The notes under the pieces were generated by a model. It ran no database searches. It had not been told where the DNA came from and was given only the letters and a program-made list of their open reading frames with translations. A stretch of 37,116 bases of DNA from an uncultured Erysipelotrichaceae bacterium (lineage in GTDB: Bacteria; Bacillota_I; Bacilli_A; RFN20; CAG-826): the NCBI GenBank assembly GCA_902797795.1, contig CADBUF010000073.1:1-37116 (forward strand), given 5' to 3'. Shown here piece by piece: positions 33,394-37,116 of this stretch. The first letter of the stretch is position 1. Each line of letters starts with the position of its first letter. Position numbers and translations under genes: made by a program.

Positions 33394-33402
33394 TGTGGAA
33401 AA
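33394..33402 (-). promoter_or_regulatory. DnaA box 3 (one mismatch)
   Basis: TTTTCCACA on the minus strand differs from the consensus at one base and faces box 2 across 8 bp. Confidence 0.5.
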
Positions 33403-33446
33403 CTCTTGTTTCAAAAAATATTTAATCTACAAAATGTGAGTGCTAT

Positions 33447-33452
33447 TATAAT
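33447..33452 (+). promoter_or_regulatory. -10 element of pfkA
   Basis: A perfect TATAAT lies 19 bases before the pfkA ATG, leaving a short leader with AAAGGA. The -35 is weak. Confidence 0.5.
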
Positions 33453-33471
33453 AGCAAAGGAAATTTTAAGT

Positions 33472-34431
33472 ATGGTTAGAAGAATTGCAGTATTAACGAG
33501 TGGCGGAGATTCCCCAGGAATGAACGCTGCTGTCCGCGCTGTCATCAGAGCGGGTTTATATCAAGGAATTGAAATGTTCGTCATATTTGATGGCTATAAG
33601 GGCCTAGTTGAAGGTGATATCCGTCAAGTCACAAAAGAATTTACACAAGACATCATCAATCGAGGCGGAACAATCTTAAGAAGTTCTCGTTTACCAGAAT
33701 TTAAAGATGAAGAAGTCCAATTAAAGGCTATCGAAAGGTTAAGAGACTTAGATATTGATGCTTTAATCGGTATTGGAGGAGATGGTACTTATCGTGGCTT
33801 ACTTGATATTGCTAGACATGGTTACCCTGTCATCGGTATTCCAGGAAGTATTGATAATGACGTTGCTTCTACTGATTACACGATTGGTTTTATGACCGCT
33901 CTTAACACAATCTGTGATTGTGTCGATAAAATCAAAGATACATCATCGTCGCATCAACGTTGTTCCTTAATTGAAGTTATGGGACGTCACTGCGGCGATT
34001 TAGCGGTCTATTCATCTATTGCTGAAGCTGCAGAATTAACCATTACTTATGATCACCCTTATGATGAAGAACACATCTTCAAGAAATTAAGAAAATTAAA
34101 AGCTCAAAAGAAGAGCCATGCGATTGTTATCGTTTCTGAAAACTTACTCAACTGTCATGACTTAGCTAAAAAGATTGAAGACAAAACAGGTTTTGACACC
34201 AATGTAGAAATCTTAGGTCACCTCCAAAGAGGTGGAGCACCATGCGCATTTGATAGAATTCTCGCCAGTAGAATGGGCGCAAAAGCTGTCGAATGTTTAA
34301 TTAATGGAGAGTACGGCAAAGTCATCGGCTCTATCAAAGAAGAAATTGTTGCTATTGATATCGAAGAAGCTTTAGCAATGAAACGTGACATTCACGAAAA
34401 ACTATTATCACTTATTAATATGTTACAGTAG
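33472..34431 (+). CDS. pfkA: ATP-dependent 6-phosphofructokinase
   Basis: A 319-residue PfkA that phosphorylates fructose 6-phosphate in glycolysis. Signatures: RRIAVLTSGGDSPGMNAAVRAV, the ATP loop IGIGGDGTYRG, the catalytic IPGSIDNDVASTDYTIGF, VMGRHCGDLA and the C-terminal LGHLQRGGAP. Length is typical. The ATG at 33472 is preceded by AAAGGA at 9 bases; a longer in-frame extension upstream covers the promoter and is not coding. It is divergent from dnaB and cotranscribed with thrS, since no terminator lies in the 50-bp gap. Confidence 0.98.
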   Translation: MVRRIAVLTSGGDSPGMNAAVRAVIRAGLYQGIEMFVIFDGYKGLVEGDIRQVTKEFTQDIINRGGTILRSSRLPEFKDEEVQLKAIERLRDLDIDALIGIGGDGTYRGLLDIARHGYPVIGIPGSIDNDVASTDYTIGFMTALNTICDCVDKIKDTSSSHQRCSLIEVMGRHCGDLAVYSSIAEAAELTITYDHPYDEEHIFKKLRKLKAQKKSHAIVIVSENLLNCHDLAKKIEDKTGFDTNVEILGHLQRGGAPCAFDRILASRMGAKAVECLINGEYGKVIGSIKEEIVAIDIEEALAMKRDIHEKLLSLINMLQ

Positions 34432-34481
34432 TAACATTCTAAAATTTTTAGCCCACTATTGTATTGTGGAGGAAGGTAATT

Positions 34482-36248
34482 ATGAAAATACAACAACATG
34501 ACGGTTCAATCGTCGAAATTGAAAAAAGTAGTAAAGAGGCATTTGAAGTACTAAATCACAGTACAAGCCACCTATTAGCAGAAGCAATCCAGGAATTGTA
34601 CCCTGACGCTTTGTTCGGATTTGGTCCCGCTATTGAAGAAGGATTTTATTATGATATCGATTTCAAAGAACCAATAGTCGAAGCAGACTTAGCAAAAATT
34701 GAAAAGAAAATGCACGAACTAGCATCCAAAGACGAAAGGATTGTTAGAGAGGTACTTTCTAAAGAAGAAGCCTTAGAAAGATTTAAAAATAATCCATATA
34801 AGGTGGAATTAATTAAAGATATTAATGAAGATATTACTATCTTCACACAAGGTAAATTTACTGATTTATGCCGTGGACCACATCTACTTGCCACTGGCCA
34901 AATTAAATATTTCAAATTATTAAATCTAGCAGGCGCATATTGGAGAGGAAATTCTAATAATAAGATGCTTGTTAGAATTTATGGTACAAGTTGGTACTCT
35001 GCAAGTGAACTTGATGCGCATTTAAAAGCGCTTGAAGAAAGAAAAAAGAGAGACCATCGTATTTTAGGTCGTCAACTTGGTTTATTTATGCTTTCTGAAT
35101 ATGGACCAGGATTCCCATTCTGGCTTCCAAATGGCATGATTATGCTTGAAGAACTTAAGAAATATTGGAGAGAAGTCCATACTCGTTATGGCTATCAATT
35201 CATTAATACTCCAATCATTCTTTCTAGAGAACTCTGGGAAACTTCAGGCCACTGGGATCATTACCAAGAAAACATGTATACCACTAAAATCGACGACAAA
35301 GATTTTGCAATTAAACCAATGAACTGTCCTGGAAGTATTCTTGTTTACAAGAATCAACTCCATTCTTATAAAGATCTACCAATTAGATTAGCAGAACTTG
35401 GACTTGTTCATCGTCACGAAGCAAGTGGTGCTCTTAATGGACTATTCCGTGTCCGTTCATTCACTCAAGATGACGCACATACATTTGTTAGAGAAGATCA
35501 AATCGAAGATGAAATTGTCTCTATCTTGAAACTCTATGATGAGATTTATAATGTCTTTGGTTTAGACTACCGCATTGAATTATCAACCAGACCAGAAGAA
35601 GGTTATATTGGTGACATCAATGTTTGGAATAAATCCGAAGCCATTTTAGCCGAAGTATGTCAAAGAAGTGGCAAAGAATTTAAGATTAATCCAGGAGATG
35701 GAGCGTTCTATGGTCCAAAACTTGATTTCAAACTTAAAGACTCCATGGGACGTACATGGCAATGTGGCACAGTTCAATTAGATATGAATCTACCTAGTAG
35801 ATTCGAATGCTTCTATATTGATAAAGACGGAGAAAAGAAAACTCCAATTATGATCCACAGAGCGTGCCTTGGTTCAATCGAACGTTTCACTGGAATGATT
35901 ATTGAAAATTATGCGGGTGCTTTCCCAATGTGGCTCGCTCCTGTTCAAGTCATTCTTTTACCTGTAAATAATGAATTCCATCTCGAATACACTGATAAGC
36001 TTTATAGGTTAATGCTAGAACGTGGAATTCGTGTTGAAAAAGATGACGCGAACGAAAAGCTTGGATATCGACTTAGAAATACCCAAGTTCGTAAAATCCC
36101 TTACACCATTGTTATTGGGGATAATGAAAGAGATAATAATACTGTCACTTACCGTAAATACGGTAAACAAGAACAAGTCACTGTCTCTGTTGACGAATTC
36201 TTAAAGCTCATTGATGAAGAAATTAAAAGTAAAGCAAGGCTCAATTAA
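34482..36248 (+). CDS. thrS: Threonyl-tRNA synthetase lacking the TGS domain
   Basis: A 588-residue ThrRS. The usual N-terminal TGS domain (about 60 residues) is reduced to some 25 residues before the editing domain. The editing domain is intact: HSTSHLLAEA (HxxxH) and CRGPHL (CxxxH). The class II catalytic core has MNCPGSILVYK, RLAELGLVHRHEASG, RVRSFTQDDAH and HRACLGSIERF, followed by an anticodon-binding domain (VILLPVNNEFHLEY). The ATG at 34482 has GGAGG 9 bases upstream. No T-box leader is present, unlike many Bacillota thrS genes. Confidence 0.96.
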   Translation: MKIQQHDGSIVEIEKSSKEAFEVLNHSTSHLLAEAIQELYPDALFGFGPAIEEGFYYDIDFKEPIVEADLAKIEKKMHELASKDERIVREVLSKEEALERFKNNPYKVELIKDINEDITIFTQGKFTDLCRGPHLLATGQIKYFKLLNLAGAYWRGNSNNKMLVRIYGTSWYSASELDAHLKALEERKKRDHRILGRQLGLFMLSEYGPGFPFWLPNGMIMLEELKKYWREVHTRYGYQFINTPIILSRELWETSGHWDHYQENMYTTKIDDKDFAIKPMNCPGSILVYKNQLHSYKDLPIRLAELGLVHRHEASGALNGLFRVRSFTQDDAHTFVREDQIEDEIVSILKLYDEIYNVFGLDYRIELSTRPEEGYIGDINVWNKSEAILAEVCQRSGKEFKINPGDGAFYGPKLDFKLKDSMGRTWQCGTVQLDMNLPSRFECFYIDKDGEKKTPIMIHRACLGSIERFTGMIIENYAGAFPMWLAPVQVILLPVNNEFHLEYTDKLYRLMLERGIRVEKDDANEKLGYRLRNTQVRKIPYTIVIGDNERDNNTVTYRKYGKQEQVTVSVDEFLKLIDEEIKSKARLN

Positions 36249-36266
36249 ATTTTGTTAATTATTCTC

Positions 36267-36295
36267 TTTACTCCATTAGTGAACTAATGTATTAT
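36267..36295 (+). promoter_or_regulatory. infC-rpmI promoter with palindromic spacer
   Basis: TTTACT (36267-36272) and TATTAT (36290-36295) are 17 bp apart. The spacer is almost exactly filled by CATTAGT-GA-ACTAATG (36274-36289), a perfect 7-bp inverted repeat. It could be an operator or a weak thrS terminator. Confidence 0.5.
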
Positions 36296-36301
36296 TGTTA
36301 T

Positions 36302-36451
36302 CGCAAATAAATAGGTAGAAAGTAGAGGCACCCGCTTCTCGCCAGATTGATTAATATATTGATTGGCTCATTACTACAAATCTAGGGGTTAAGATTAGTA
36401 CGGGTGCAATTCGCTTGCATCCGTTTTTTTTGACAAAAGGAGATGATATTT
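36302..36451 (+). ncRNA. infC leader, probable L20-type autoregulatory attenuator
   Basis: About 150 bases of untranslated leader end in a strong terminator (36400-36431) directly before the infC ribosome site. GCACCCG (36328-36334) is perfectly complementary to CGGGTGC (36401-36407), the 5' arm of that terminator, so an antiterminator fold is available. In Bacillota the infC-rpmI-rplT leader is controlled this way by ribosomal protein L20, whose gene normally follows rpmI. The exact L20 binding elements were not modelled. Confidence 0.7.
36400..36431 (+). terminator. Attenuator terminator in the infC leader
   Basis: A 10-bp stem (ACGGGTGCAA / TTGCATCCGT, one G-U pair) with loop TTCGC is followed by eight T, only 11 bases before the infC start region. 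Confidence 0.9.
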
Positions 36452-36994
36452 ATCCAAGACCAAAATTTTGGCAAAAAGCCAAACCAACAAAAAGAGTTAA
36501 TTAATGAGCTCATCAGATTCCCACAAGTTAGACTTATTGGTCCGGATGGGGAACAATTAGGCGTCATGTCTTCTAGAGAAGCACAATTAAAAGCAAACGA
36601 ATTAAATCTTGATTTGTTCTGTATTGCTCCAACTGCTACTCCACCAGTTTGTAAGATTCTCAATTACGGTAAATACCGTTATGAGCAACAAAAGAAAGCC
36701 AAAGAAAATCGTAAGAACCAAGTGAAGATCGAAGTTAAAGAAATTCAACTCACTCCTCAAATTGGCGCTCACGATATGGAAACAAAAGCTCGTGCTGCTC
36801 TAAAATTTTTAGAGCAAGGCAACAAAATCAAAGTCGGTGTGAGATTTAGAGGAAGACAAATGACTCACCTAGAAGTTGGTGAAGAGGCCTTGAATAAATT
36901 CATCGAATTATTAGGCGACAAAGCGCAGATTGAAAAACCTGCGCAAATGGAAGGTCGCTGGTTACTCGCTATATTAGCACCAAAAAGAAAGTAG
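36452..36994 (+). CDS. infC: Translation initiation factor IF-3
   Basis: IF3 keeps 30S subunits apart from 50S and rejects non-AUG or wrong initiator pairing. N domain: FPQVRLIGPDGEQLG, APTATPPVCKILNYGKYRYEQ. C domain: VKEIQLTPQIGAHDMETKARAALKFLEQGNKIKVGVRFRGRQMTH, ending GRWLLAILAPKRK. About 180 residues. The only nearby ATG (36443) overlaps an extended Shine-Dalgarno AAGGAGATGAT, which matches the anti-SD complement at 10 of 11 bases, so it is too close to be used. I place the start at ATC 36452, 9 bases after GGAG. Rare non-AUG starts are typical of infC and underlie its autoregulation. Starting at ATG 36443 would add three residues. Confidence 0.93.
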   Translation: MQDQNFGKKPNQQKELINELIRFPQVRLIGPDGEQLGVMSSREAQLKANELNLDLFCIAPTATPPVCKILNYGKYRYEQQKKAKENRKNQVKIEVKEIQLTPQIGAHDMETKARAALKFLEQGNKIKVGVRFRGRQMTHLEVGEEALNKFIELLGDKAQIEKPAQMEGRWLLAILAPKRK

Positions 36995-37006
36995 GAGGAA
37001 ATTCAC

Positions 37007-37116
37007 ATGCCAAAAATGAAAAGTAAACGTGCTTTAATGAAAAGAATTAAAGTCACAGGCAGCGGAAAAGTCACAAGACATCACGCTTACACATCACATT
37101 TAGCCCCACACAAAAC
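37007..37116 (+). CDS. rpmI: 50S ribosomal protein L35 (partial, cut by window end)
   Basis: The first 36 residues are visible: [20 protein letters not shown] and then [16 protein letters not shown], the basic L35 N terminus. GGAGG, directly after the infC stop, precedes the ATG by 8 bases. rplT is expected next, outside the window. Confidence 0.95.
   Translation, partial: MPKMKSKRALMKRIKVTGSGKVTRHHAYTSHLAPHK

Noticed and set aside
7872-36248. T-box riboswitches upstream of ileS, pheS and thrS
   Set aside because: The spaces before the starts are about 50-130 bases and contain no T-box AGGGTGG-type sequence or specifier stem with a terminator linked to the gene.
1-37116. Mobile elements, prophage or CRISPR arrays
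   Set aside because: No transposase, integrase, phage gene, terminal repeats or regularly spaced repeats were seen. All sizeable frames are housekeeping genes.

Overview
The window is about 37 kb of dense, low-GC housekeeping chromosome from a Bacillota bacterium, most likely a Bacilli/Mollicutes-related lineage. The evidence is the Bacilli-type helicase-loading pair DnaB/DnaI beside pfkA and thrS, plus MutS2, RNase HIII, MraZ, IF3-L35 with an attenuated leader, and the neighbour order polA-mutM-coaE. TGA is used as a stop (several genes end in TGA and tryptophans are TGG), so this is not a TGA=Trp mycoplasma code. The division cluster has lost all its murein-synthesis genes, as in Acholeplasma/Mycoplasma-like genomes. 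I could not run a similarity search, so the taxonomic guess is tentative. No insertion sequence, prophage or CRISPR array was seen.

Layout. 1-515: no intact gene; a GC-rich foldable stretch at the very edge and degraded reading frames. 516-1120: a small heavy-metal-binding (HMA) protein and an unexplained leader-like segment. 1120-5312 (minus): mutS2-uvrC-tRNA-Arg(TCT). 5428-6333 (plus): rnhC. 6318-10616 (minus): ileS-lspA-rluD. 10747-14789 (minus): a minimal dcw cluster made of two units, ftsA-ftsZ and mraZ-rsmH-FtsL-like protein. 14935-18854 (minus): pheS-pheT-DUF177. 18969-20317 (minus): a YgjP-type metallopeptidase and a SpoU RNA methyltransferase. 20375-20806 (plus): DUF523. 20828-21607 (minus): a tyrosine phosphatase. 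21708-23905 (plus): ackA and a DHH phosphoesterase. 24021-31070 (plus): dnaE-polA-mutM/coaE fusion. 31042-33215 (minus): dnaB-dnaI. 33472-36248 (plus): pfkA-thrS. 36267-37116 (plus): infC-rpmI, cut by the window end.

Together the genes cover replication (DnaE, Pol I, DnaB, DnaI), repair (UvrC, MutS2, MutM, RNase HIII), division (MraZ, RsmH, FtsA, FtsZ), tRNA charging (IleRS, PheRS, ThrRS), translation initiation (IF3), lipoprotein maturation (LspA) and fermentative energy metabolism (PfkA, AckA).

The points most worth a second look are: a MutM-CoaE fusion protein; a repeated promoter architecture that predicts leaderless mRNAs; DnaA boxes between dnaB and pfkA; three exactly spaced MraZ boxes; an infC gene whose only nearby ATG lies inside its Shine-Dalgarno sequence; a transcription terminator hidden inside dnaI; and a leader-like segment complementary both to the neighbouring tRNA-Arg and to its own terminator.
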